Shown one piece after another: positions 54,601 through 63,910 of a stretch of DNA of 64,000 nucleotides. The first letter of the stretch is position 1, and each line of letters opens with the position of its first letter. The DNA is from Takifugu bimaculatus (taxonomy: Eukaryota > Chordata > Actinopteri > Tetraodontiformes > Tetraodontidae): assembly GCA_004026145.2 (NCBI GenBank), contig CP034989.1:3863208-3927207 (forward strand). The letters run 5' to 3'. A program made the translations under genes and the position numbers. The notes under the pieces were generated by a model. The model made no database searches and was not told where the DNA came from. It saw nothing but the letters and a program-made list of their open reading frames with translations.

Positions 54601-57600
54601 TGGGGTGGTGTGAAAGTTCTCAACTCTTTCTGTGCGTTTCATAACTTCCAGCTTATGTTTTAAGCCTCAGAGTCAGAATAAAAACGTATTATATGAGAAA
54701 ATGAATGTTCAAGAGAAGGCTCTCCTACAGGGTTCAATAAATACCAGATGTTTTCCAAAGCAATTTCAGTTCTGAACACTTGCAATGACTTTTTTTCCCC
54801 AGGAATAATGTGAGCTGATTTAAGATATCATTAATAAAATGTCGATTTTGATCAGAAAAGGTTTGTTAAAAGCATTTTACCAGATGACGTATTTAAAATG
54901 ACAACAACACTCATGACTTATTAATGTGAGCTGAACCAAAGAGCCACAAATACTAAACCCATTTCAGTCATGGGGCCTGCAGCCCCCTGATCTGGAAAAC
55001 ATCCAACCAGACACACACACAGAAACACTTTACACACATTCACTCATGTGCACACACCAAACAAAGTCAGCATTGGTTCAGAACAGAGCTGACAAGGTTC
55101 CATGGGAGCAACTCTTTCCACAGCTGACTCCCGATAAACTCTATTAATAGTCCAAAAATTCTTCCTGTACCCCCGCGGCCGTGCCCTCGACGGCCGCCGT
55201 GAGTATGTGGCTACCTGTTGCTATGGCAACCCCTTGCTAGGTGCCATCTGAGTGCGAATACCACACCGTGGCAACGCTGGGGAGGGAAAATCGATAGCCG
55301 TGAGAACAAAGAGGATTCCTTTTTCTTTTTATATTTTTCTTTCTGTTGCAGAGGAGAGGCAAGAGCCGAAGGGAAATCACCGTCATCAGCATTTCAAAGC
55401 ACTGCTCCGCTTCTGCAAGGAGCCCACAACATTACTGCAGAACCAGTCACAACTCAAAGCTCTGACCACCGCTACACCGCCCTCGTTGTTGATAAAACCG
55501 GGTGGGGTTTTTTTGACGGGAAACACTACCACAAGTCTTTTTCTTAATTATAAATTATGCCTCATTTTAAAAGCATCAGCATCTGATGGTGGAAACCTGA
55601 GATCCAGACCTCCGACCAAATGGGATTAGCTGCTCTTTGGCACGAAGCTTGCCTGTGCAAACAAAGCAAAAAAAACCCAACCCAAAACACTGATAAGCTG
55701 TTTTAGAGATGCTGGTGGACACCAGAGAAGAGAACCTAACCTCTGGTAGACAGAAACCTTTCCTCAAAGAGCATCATCAGATCATTGCACATTTACATAA
55801 CCTGTCGAGCACATTCAGTTGAATGATTCTCCAGATGTGGATGTTCTGTGAACAAAGATGTACGTCGGTGACTGTTGTGACGCACAGACCTGTGTTAATT
55901 TAAGAAACCCATTATCCTAGAGTCCAACCGTGTGAGAAAAGTGGCCTCAGCCCAGAAAATCAAACTTAATTTGAGCCCCGCGGTGCAGCAGAGAGTACCT
56001 CAAAGGGAACCGGAGCCCTCTCAAGCATTTATCGTGCTCTGAACCTCATCAGTGCAACTAAAAGTGTCCTGAAAACAAAGCGCATTAGCTCAGCCACAGG
56101 GCAGATTCCTGCTCTTGTTTGTGTGAATGTTCTCCAAACACAGCATGTCCCCTCTCTGGTTACCGCTACTCTCTTTTCAGCACCAAGGACAGTTTCCTCT
56201 CCTCCTCTCTAAAACACACGCACACACACACGCAAACACACACACACACACCAGCTCTTCAGATTCCTCGTCTGGCTGGGCTCAGCTTCAAAGCAGCGCC
56301 CACACTTAACAAAGAAACTGTCTGGTGTAGTGAAGTCAGCCGCGAGTACAAAGCTGACACTGACTGACTTGATCAGAGGACTTCAGCAGACCCTCCATCA
56401 CTGGGCTGGAGTGCAGAGGCAGCCGAGACCATTTCTGCTTCCAAGCAGCTGATTGTGATGGAGGAAGGCAATTAGAGGCTAATGGGAGCTATCTGAAAAT
56501 GGGCAGTGAGGAAAAGAAAGCTGCTGTTTAACCCCACATGTGTACTGAAAGAAGTAAGTAATATTGTCATCTGTTGATATGCTCATACTGGAATTTCAGT
56601 AAACCTTTATTTAAAGGCAAATTAATGCATGAATCATGCCATCCACTAACTTCCTGTTCTCATTAAGCTTTGTTGGAGAAAGAAATTAGCGCAAAATGTG
56701 CAAATGTCAGGTCAAAACTGTCTATTATTCTGATCTTTTCTGAGACTTTGACATTTAAATTCCTACATTAGGAGCCTAAACTCTTCATTAAGCCCACATA
56801 TTCTAACTAGTTAACGGGAAAAACTAATAACTATACAAACCAACTGCTTAATTGCCAGGCCTCCTGGTCATAAATAAACATGATCACAATGAAATTTATT
56901 TCTAGCCTCTCTCTCTCTTTTTTGAATTCAACATCTGCAGCGGCAAGAAAACAAGGCAGTGAGTTATGACGGACGCTCGGGGATCAGATGATGATGGCAG
57001 GCTTGTCCTTTTTTGGGGGCCATTTTAATCGAACCGCGCAGTGTCTGTAATTACAGGCAGACGGGAGGTTCTTTTAACACCTGCAGAGAAATGGTGGATG
57101 GTTGATCCACCGTTGCAAGTTTTTCAGAATGGACTGTGAGGAAACAGCCAAACGAGCAAACAAACAAGCTCTCACCTTCACAAGGTAACAAACAGGATCA
57201 TTTTTACTGATCGATTGATATGATGGCATTAAACTCCGGTGGTATGACATCAATTTTAGAGTCTTTCACCAGGATGGCCATTCAAGATGGATTTTGTTTG
57301 TCAGACATTGTTTTCTCAAGATTGATTGTTCATTACAGACCTAATTAAAGCTGTGCTGTAATATTGGAAATCCCTGGGACACACGTGTAAAGTATTGATT
57401 GGCCAAAATTACCCCACTAAATTATCAAGAAAGGGTGTCATTAAACCTCACAGGCTGCACATCTCATCCAGTCATAGATTCAGCTCTCACATTCAAACTC
57501 CCTCTAATATTTCAGCGTCGAGGGTTTAATTGAAATGGCAGGTTTGTGAAATAAAAGCCGGCTCGGTGCTGTCGCTCTGCAGAGACACGCCACAACAATC

Positions 57601-59777
57601 TGTGTGCACAGACAAAGGTCAGCCCTGTGGCCGAGAGCATGCAAAGACAAGGATCTTGGGTGCAGGAATTAGCCTGCATTTCCTGGTTGGACAAACATCA
57701 CTGTGACCTTTTATTGCCCATTTCAGCGTGGAACTCAAAGGGCTCCCTGACAGGTCTGGCACAGGATTAAAAATCAGAGCTTATTAGAATCGTGGGGGGC
57801 TAATTGCATGATCAAAATGTGTTTCATTATCTATTGGGCTCAAGCGTGCTCCTCTTATGAAGGTGACTCTATAAGGGTGAAGGCAGAAGAGGAGGGGAAA
57901 TACCGCCTGATATCGAAAAACCATCCCATTCATTACTGGGGAATCAGACAACACTGGCAGGAGAGACATCCTCGCTCGCTCTGGAATTAATGTCCACTGC
58001 ATTCATAACTGTGGACCTGTCAGCCGCTGTGGCGATCTCAGATGAAAACCTAATTCACACTGGACAATATTTAACGGACCGATAAAATATGGATGAAAAG
58101 CCCTAAAATGTTGCATCTGGGAGAGCAAAGGAGAGCACGGGGCCTCGCTGCCAGGCCTTTTAAAGATAAGGTTTGGTTAGACCTCATCAATAACTCATTT
58201 GTAGCGGAAAATTGCACAGGCTGAATGATCCACCGCAGGAAACGGGGAACTTAAATCCAGGCTCATCAAAGCTGAGCCAATGAGCGGTGGCTTATCAGCT
58301 GTGCCTGTCAATCACCTCCCAGGAGACCACGAAGGGTCCCAGAACAAAAACCCCCACTGCAATATCCCCAAAAAATACCTACATAAAATTATTATTCATA
58401 AGATTTCTTTCTTGTGCCCCAGTGATCATCTCATAAAACTGTAATCAGATCTTCAGGGTTATGGCTCCAAAGGGAGGCTTCACGCGTTGCTCGGCCTGGA
58501 AAAGCCGGCTTTAACGGGCCTGTCTGTAGAGGCTGTGACTCACGAACAACAACAGACACTATTAATGATTTGGAGTCATTGAATACTGATCAAGAGGCCT
58601 GTCATGCCGAGGCAGGCAGAGAGTGGAGGGATGAAGGAGAGGGTGATTACACAGACAAGTGGCGAGCAAGTAGACTCCATTTTGGGGCACGCTTTGATGG
58701 GATCTCCAGAATCAACAGTTCCCCACCTGAGTCGAATAATAACAGCAATAAAGACAGACTTTCTGATAGCAGCAAAAATGAACCAAAGGATAAATAAACA
58801 GCGGAGCAACAACACATTCATTGAATATGTGGAGACTTGTTGACAGGTTCTTCATCAAGGAACAGTCACCTGATCTGACCTGAGAACTCGGCATTGCAGG
58901 CATTTCAGAAGCAAAGAGAAATGCTTTTAACTGGCCTGAAAATTGGTCAGTGTGTCATCAGGTTACATTTCATGATAAATCGTCCTTTGGTTTTTCTTTT
59001 CTGCTGGACAACTAACCCGTCCAGATCACAAACTAAAGCGGCTGCAGCCATTCTTGAAAGCACGGCTGATACTGGCACACGATGCAGGGAAGGACACCCC
59101 TTGTGGTAGGTTGCAGATTGCGCCTCTTCTTGAAGATGTATGTTGCTATGTGTTTATTTGATGCCACAGACTCAGGGGCGTGACTGCATATGCCACACTT
59201 TAAAATGTGGCTTAACTTGCCTGATGTTCTGCCTGCCTGTGTTCCGCGCACCATCTTTTGTGGTTCCTAACTTCCTAATTCTCTCAATAAAACACGTGTA
59301 AAACAAAATGTTGGAAAACATTGGTTCCCACCCTTTTCCAGGTGATATTTATTAATTGATCTGGGCATTAGGGAGAACCTACCGAGCCCCACGCCCACGA
59401 TGAGCCTCCCTGCCAGCAGGACCTCCTTGCCCGGAGCAGTGGACAGCACGATTCCCCCGACGGTGAAGAAGAAGCTGGCCAACAGGATGCACACCCTGCG
59501 CCCGAACAGTCCGTTGAGGAAGCCGCCCAGCAGCGCAGACAGGGCGGCTGCAGCCACAGTACTTGATATGAGCGTCTCCTGCCACAGGGCGCTCAGCTCC
59601 AGCTCCTTCTTCAGCAGGAGCATGGCCCCGGAGATCACCCCGGTGTCGTACCCGAACAGGAAGCCCCCCATGGCGGAAAACGCCGCCAGCACGTAGACGA
59701 AACCGGGCGTAACATCTTGTTGGAACTGCTTGCGCGCAGCCCGCTCCAGGTCTCCAGTGGACGTTGAGGGCGCTGCC

Positions 59778-59808
<31 letters not shown>

Positions 59809-59962
59809 CGGCGGCGGGGGCGCCCTGGCTGCTGATGCTGGCGCTGGACGGAGCCTTGATGAGACTCCGCTCTCCCCCGTCGGTCACTTTCCTCCACCGC
59901 TCGCCCATCAGGTTGCTCATACTCCGGAGGGTGTAGTCATGGTCGCCCTGCTTCCGCGACAT
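31733..59962 (-). CDS. slc2a13: Proton/myo-inositol cotransporter (HMIT), SLC2A13
   Basis: Twelve-helix major facilitator sugar-transporter family member that couples myo-inositol uptake to protons. Ten exons: 59383-59962, 54280-54439, 53250-53452, 42732-42840, 35578-35741, 35384-35504, about 33645 or 33655 to 33529, 33282-33400, 32985-33137, 31733-31959. The start is MSRKQGDHDYTLRS, as in human; an upstream in-frame ATG at 60055 is rejected. Seen: GGFLFGYDTG (TM1), GLFGRR, PESPRWL, VERVGRRKL, a cysteine-rich luminal loop (CMLDPKCGFCY), GPMPWTINSEIYP, and the C terminus SNYHLSDNDASDVD nearly identical to human. An Ala-Pro run near residues 50-63 comes from a GGAGCA repeat. With the acceptor at 33645 the protein is 650 aa (human 648). 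With the stronger acceptor at 33655 the frame is off by one base. Confidence 0.95.
31960..32984 (-). other. SLC2A13 intron 9 with large CAG-type repeat
   Basis: This 1 kb intron is nearly half filled by the trinucleotide-type array listed separately. The remaining sequence shows no exon. Confidence 0.8.
32477..32916. repeat. CAG/CAC/CTA-type compound minisatellite, about 440 bp
   Basis: Imperfect arrays of AGC, ACC and TAC triplets on the plus strand, open in all three plus frames (Ser/Thr/Tyr-, Gln/His- and Ala/Pro-rich). The landmark AGCAGAACCA recurs at 32571, 32648, 32701 and 32778, giving spacings of 77, 53 and 77 bp, so a 130 bp higher-order unit seems duplicated. On the SLC2A13 transcript strand it reads GCTGCTGTAG-type repeats and ends about 70 bp from the exon 9 donor. 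Confidence 0.95.
33656..35132 (-). other. Remainder of SLC2A13 intron 6
   Basis: Intron sequence upstream of exon 7 (transcript sense) with one RFX X-box-like 14-mer (GTTTCCATGGCAAC, 34581-34594). No exon is recognised, although one tiny exon could in principle hide here and resolve the exon 6/7 phase conflict. Confidence 0.6.
35133..35380. repeat. GGGGACT minisatellite with strong G-quadruplex potential
   Basis: About 35 copies of a 7-mer (GGGGACT, with GGGACCT and GGATACT variants). Plus-strand runs of four Gs separated by three bases are ideal for G-quadruplexes. The SLC2A13 RNA strand is C-rich here. The array abuts the SLC2A13 exon 6 donor (exon ends at 35384). Open frames across it encode only Pro/Ser/Gln or Gly/Leu/Asp repeats and are not genes. 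Confidence 0.96.
38919..38955. repeat. (CA)n microsatellite
   Basis: About 18 CA units in SLC2A13 intron 4. Confidence 0.95.
42091..42139. repeat. Five-copy 10-bp tandem repeat (AGATACACAC)
   Basis: Five consecutive, nearly perfect copies in SLC2A13 intron 4. A small variable-number repeat. Confidence 0.95.
42289..42301. promoter_or_regulatory. RFX X-box-like palindrome in SLC2A13 intron 4
   Basis: GTTGCTAAGCAAC has two GTTGC half-sites in inverted orientation. The RFX assignment rests on sequence only. Confidence 0.45.
45968..46075. repeat. (GA)n microsatellite in two blocks
   Basis: Long GA runs interrupted once by ACGAGAGGCGGAA. Open frames through it encode only Arg-Glu or Leu-Ser repeats. 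Confidence 0.97.
46170..46533. repeat. (GGAT)n tetranucleotide array, imperfect
   Basis: About 360 bp of GGAT/GGGT units with frequent slippage variants. Open frames encode Met-Asp-Gly-Trp or Ile-His-Pro-Ser repeats and are not genes. Confidence 0.97.
51533..51594. repeat. (TG)n microsatellite
   Basis: About 31 TG units ending in GCGCGCG, a sequence prone to Z-DNA, in SLC2A13 intron 3. Confidence 0.95.
51699..51712. promoter_or_regulatory. RFX X-box-like motif in SLC2A13 intron 3
   Basis: GTTTCCATGGCAAC, identical to the 14-mer in intron 6 at 34581-34594. Confidence 0.5.
55217..55230. promoter_or_regulatory. RFX X-box-like motif in SLC2A13 intron 1
   Basis: GTTGCTATGGCAAC is a full inverted X-box (GTTGC..GGCAAC). 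It lies 20 bp after a GC-rich hairpin. Confidence 0.5.
58305..58314 (-). promoter_or_regulatory. PBX-MEIS/PREP composite site
   Basis: The minus strand reads TGATTGACAG, the classic PBX-MEIS/PREP decamer. It sits in SLC2A13 intron 1 next to CTTATCAG (GATA-like) and CCAAT sequences, so the block may be an enhancer. Confidence 0.5.
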
Positions 59963-60320
59963 ATGGCAAAAACAAGACAGGAAAGGGCTGCTGAGTCGCT
60001 TCCACTCAAGAAAAGAAGAAGGGAAATAAAACAGAAGCACACTCACGCACTTCAATAGTAACTAAAATCACGCCTCTCGGACTCGAGCCGTGCACGCAAA
60101 ACTCTGAGGTCCGAGCGCTGCGGAGCAAAGTTGTCAGCCAGTCACATCCCTTTGGTGCTGATGGGAGAGTTGAGGAGGAGTGAGGAGGAAAGGTGACATC
60201 GGGGGAGTGGAGTGGAGTAGTTCGTCACTGGCGCGTCGCCGTGACGCAAGGTAATGTTTCGGAAGCGGGTTGCGGTCGGAGTGCGCGACTACTCTGCGGC
60301 CACTCAGACAGGATGAAGCT
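59963..60320 (-). promoter_or_regulatory. slc2a13: SLC2A13 5' UTR and GC-rich promoter
   Basis: Sequence upstream of the start codon becomes CpG-rich around 60050-60300 (CGCGTCGCCGTGACGC, GCGGTCGGAGTGCGCG) and contains TGACGCAA (60242-60249), an ATF/CREB-like core. No TATA box is seen. Beyond 60320 the DNA turns AT-rich. The exact start site is unknown. Confidence 0.5.
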
Positions 60321-60485
60321 AATTAGCAAAAAAGGGGCGGGTGTAATATAATAGATGTAACTTCGAACGAAGCGTCAGTATAAATAAATAAAACATGTGA
60401 CTGGACAAGCTGTGCGTCAATTAAAACGAGGAATCAAGTCTTCCTCTACTTTACTGCGCCCGTATGCAGAATAAAAGGAAATAGG

Positions 60486-60499
60486 CTGCCCCCTGCAGG
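60486..60499 (-). promoter_or_regulatory. CTCF-like motif upstream of SLC2A13
   Basis: The minus strand reads CCTGCAGGGGGCAG, one mismatch from the CTCF core, about 520 bp upstream of the SLC2A13 start codon. Confidence 0.4.
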
Positions 60500-61890
60500 G
60501 CTTATGCCGGTACTACAGCTCCATTAATTCTCAGAGAAAACGTTTTCAATTCTTCAAACCGAAATCTGTTTTAAATTCATAATCTTTTTTCGAGAGACCA
60601 GACGCTGAATCGCCGTAGGATTTTATATTTCATTCTTAATATAAACTTTATCCCATGGAATAATAGCTTCTTTTTTTAAAACTTAACTTGTACATCATGA
60701 ACACAACACAATTTTAAAAAAGCTTTCAGTGCATCATCCTAGTGAAGTTTATTGTAAAAATCACACTGTGCTATCACTGTCTTAAACATACTTCTATTAT
60801 CTGGAAATAGTGTAACCATTCAACCAGAAGAAGAATGTTGTAATGGGACCACAGGAGAAGAAATGGCCCGTGCATGTTAAATAAATGTGTTGTGGTCTGT
60901 TTTTGCCTACACTCTGTGGAAAATAACACAGGACACATATTCAGTTTAATTGTCTGTCTGCAATCATCGTGGGCATCATTATGAAGGATAAAAGAACAAA
61001 ATGGAGGATGAAAATTGTCACAGAAAGTCCTGAGGTTGTTGTTTGCCAGTATCCAAACATGCCCCCATCTCTGTGAACATGGTGCACGACTGCAGCCTGA
61101 AGAGACGTCGTGGCTGGAAATGCATTCGTGGGTGGAGGGGAAAATCAATACATGGACAACGATGTCAAACAAAATGGAGAAGGAGCGCGGGCAGATAATG
61201 GCTCGTGATTGATCCCATTAGAGGGAGGGCAGTAATATTCCTTGCACGCGGTGGGTTCACACCCTGTATCTTCAGGGAAATCTGCTTTGTGTGCCCCGCT
61301 GATAGCGAAGACGGAATTAGCAGTTTTATCATCTATTGACCATCATTTCTAAAATGAATAAATGTGACAAACTCCGATTCACTCAAGCCAGAGACAGTGC
61401 AGAGCCCCTCCTTCCTCCAGGTCTTCAATAATCATGCTCATTGTGTTCAATCGAGCAAATCTACCACGGCAAACGGTCTAAAAAGGCACATTTAAAAAAA
61501 TCATCAGAGTGGAAAACTGGACGTACTGGACTGTAACCTGTGGGCGGCATCAAAGCCGCGGTAACAACAAATGAAACAAGCGCTCCAGCCAGTGGGACTC
61601 TGTCAAGTTTGGGACCCTCACTGGGCAGCAGACATGAGATGCAACCAGAAGAACAGCGAGATGTCAACCAAGTCAAGTGGCAACCAGCTCATGCAGCTCT
61701 CACCCTGATCCTCACCTTGACCCCGACCTCGACCCCTGATCCTGTTAACATTACTCATTAATGTGCATTTAATCAATGTTTTGATCGATATTTAGAAATC
61801 ATATCCACTTTTCATGCCCTTCAATGTATTTCTAGCGCTGATTCCCATCCAACCCTTAATAAGCATCTTTCATTTTGCACTTTAAAAAAT

Positions 61891-61938
61891 AGCCTTTCCA
61901 AGGTTCCAGACTGACGTTCTGGTTAACCTTGGAAAGCT
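61891..61938. repeat. 48-nt near-perfect inverted repeat (hairpin)
   Basis: Arms of about 20 bases pair around the loop CTGACGT. The core CTTTCCAAGGTT is perfectly matched by AACCTTGGAAAG, and CCAGA by TCTGG, with small bulges. The flanks do not extend the pairing. It is too short for an ordinary pre-miRNA; it may be a foldback relic or a structured site. Confidence 0.8.
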
Positions 61939-62652
61939 AATGTCTCCAACACAAACGCATGGGGGAAAACATTACGTAGTTCCAGGGATTGATGAAGCCT
62001 CCCGGTTCTTTTTACCACCCCAGCGATTATAACCTACAGCCGTCCGTATAATCTCCACCTGAAAAGAAACCTGAGTAGCTGCACAACAGCGTGTGGTGCT
62101 TTCCACCGCAAATAGTTAACTACATCCTGGTTCATGCACCCAAGCAACTTCCCCGTGCTCCTTTTTCTTTGTCTGCTAATCCCCTGTGACCCCCCCCCCA
62201 CCCAGTTCAGTATCTAATTCAGCAATTGTTTGTTCCAACTAAACATCCCTCTTATTTTTAACACGGGATTTAATATTTTACCAGTAAATTCCGATGAGAA
62301 TAAAAGTGTCTCAAGTTTCAACCCCTCCTTCAGCATTTGTTCTGATGCGTGTGTTCATCCATCCTGACAGCCACACACACGCACGCACACACGCACACAC
62401 ACACTGTTTCCCACGGGAGTCCATATCAAAGTGATTAATTTTAAAACAATAACCTAAACATCCATTTTCAGTTGGAAAATACACATGATAATGTCTCAAA
62501 TATTCCAGGCATGAACGGTTGTTCCTGTTCGGTGCAGCTCAGTGATTCAGGTTAATTAATATGTAGTTTAATCTTTAATCAGAATAATTTACTTTCTGGT
62601 TTCCTGCTTTTTTTATTCAAATAAACTCTTTGTATCTATGCATATCCTCCTT

Positions 62653-62684
62653 CCCCCCCCCCCCCCCCCCCACACACACACCCA

Positions 62685-62722
<38 letters not shown>
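62653..62722. repeat. Poly-C and CA/CCCA tract
   Basis: Nineteen Cs followed by CA units with CCCA interruptions. It ends about 10 bp before the TATA box of the mucin-like gene. Confidence 0.97.
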
Positions 62723-62724
<2 letters not shown>

Positions 62725-62732
62725 ATATACAG

Positions 62733-62740
62733 TATATAAG
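62733..62740 (+). promoter_or_regulatory. TATA box of the mucin-like gene
   Basis: TATATAAG lies 71 bp upstream of the start codon, so initiation near 62763 and a 5' UTR of about 40 bases fit well. It is the only strong TATA promoter in the window. Confidence 0.7.
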
Positions 62741-62803
62741 TGGCGTACTGAGGTGTGTGTGCAGCTCGGCCCGCTCTCCAGCAGCGAGGGATCATCAGGC
62801 AGG

Positions 62804-63910
62804 ATGATTTCACCGCGGGGGACGTTGACGCTCTGCTTTTTACTGGTTTCAGGTACCATCACTGACTCCATCAGTCATTTTTAACAATTATCACAGACAA
62901 AACAGCAAAAGTTGTAGCGGCAGAAGTGACACATTTGTCTGACTGATATACGACATGCATGCACATGTATGGAGTGGTTAAACAAGGAATTCATTCATTT
63001 CATGCTGCATCTCCTCGTTGGAATAAAGCAAATTTAATGATAATAATAATAAACGTGCAAAGATTTAACCCTGAGGGTAGAGAACATAATTACTTGATGG
63101 ACCAATTAAGTTGTTAAATGTATTTTCCAAATGTATCATCAAAGAAATCTTAATCAATTTTGAAAAAACAATCAATGCTAATAATGATGATCACAAGTTG
63201 AAGGTTCAGTCTTAAAATGTTCAGTATGAGAATAAATCATCCATAACAGTAACTTAGATCCTGTACCTCATGAGAAAACTGATATTTAATGCTAATTGCA
63301 TTAAGTGATGATGATTAAAGCAACCGTATTGTAAAATCATGACAGATTTTATGTGTTAAAGCAAAAAGAATAAAATAACAAATGTTTTGACAGCTTAAAA
63401 ATGTGGTAGTAGACATATTATATTAGCTCCTTAACTCTCTAAGCATTAAATCACAAATTTCTGTTGTTTCTCAAGTTTTTAATGTTCTTCACTTGTTACG
63501 CATTATTTCTATTCACTCTGTATTTAATTTCACTTTATAATTGTTTGCTTTTTAGTTTTCAGCGCAGGTGAAACAGCCACGACGACAGAAGCTCATAAAT
63601 GTGAGTTGACGTATTTACACCTTAAAAGATATTATTTGCTTCCTGCTTTTCATGTCTAATGAGTAAATTTCCTTCTTTGTTCAGACACCTGCAGCACCTT
63701 TGGCAGTGGAGTCATCCAGCCCTTTAATGGTTCCAGCTTCTACGTGAGGTCGAACTGCCCCTTCACCCTCACCCGATTCACCCACAATAGGGTGGATTGT
63801 GACATCACCATGCGCAGAGGTGACAGTGGCCTGCTGGTGCACGTCGAAATAATCATCAACAAGATCAGGACTGTTCTGCAGAACGGGAGCATCCTGGTGG
63901 AGGGCAGAAG
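62804..63910 (+). CDS. Secreted VWD-domain, mucin-like protein, first three exons (gene continues past window)
   Basis: Exons 62804-62852, 63556-63600 and 63685-63910 join in phase. Residues 1-20 form a clear signal peptide (MISPRGTL, then LCFLLVSVFSA, likely cut before Gly21). A short Thr-rich linker (ETATTTEAHK) follows. From Cys34 a von Willebrand type D domain begins: CSTFGSGVIQPFNG, then CPFTLTRF, VDCDITMRRG, LLVHVEIIINK and VLQNGSILVEG, with Cys34, Cys56 and the next Cys placed as in mucin VWD repeats. The ATG follows a TATA box. Position next to SLC2A13 corresponds to human MUC19, so a MUC19-like or fish gel-forming mucin is the best guess. Other VWD proteins are possible, hence no symbol. 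The last exon ends with a GTCAGG donor at 63911. Confidence 0.8.
62853..63555 (+). other. Intron 1 of the mucin-like gene
   Basis: A 703 bp AT-rich intron with no visible features beyond standard splice signals (GTACCA donor, TTTTTAG acceptor). Confidence 0.75.

Larger units (their letters stand above)
54440..59382 (-). other. SLC2A13 intron 1
   Basis: A 4.9 kb intron without visible exons. It includes a GC-rich perfect inverted repeat (55175-55197), an X-box-like motif (55217-55230), a TAATTA palindrome (57045-57056) and a PBX-MEIS-type site (58305-58314). The stretch about 57990-58340 looks like a conserved non-coding block because it strings together several transcription-factor-type cores. 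Confidence 0.6.
60321..62652. other. Intergenic DNA between SLC2A13 and the mucin-like gene
   Basis: About 2.3 kb with no supported exon, and no LRRK2-like kinase, ROC or leucine-rich-repeat reading frame in any frame. It contains a CTCF-like motif (60486-60499, minus), a 48-nt hairpin (61891-61938) and a CA tract (about 62371-62403). Confidence 0.7.

Noticed and set aside
59963..60055. Upstream in-frame ATG of SLC2A13 giving a 31-residue hydrophobic extension
   Set aside because: MSRK...DYTLRS at 59962 aligns with the human start; the extension lies in presumed 5' UTR.
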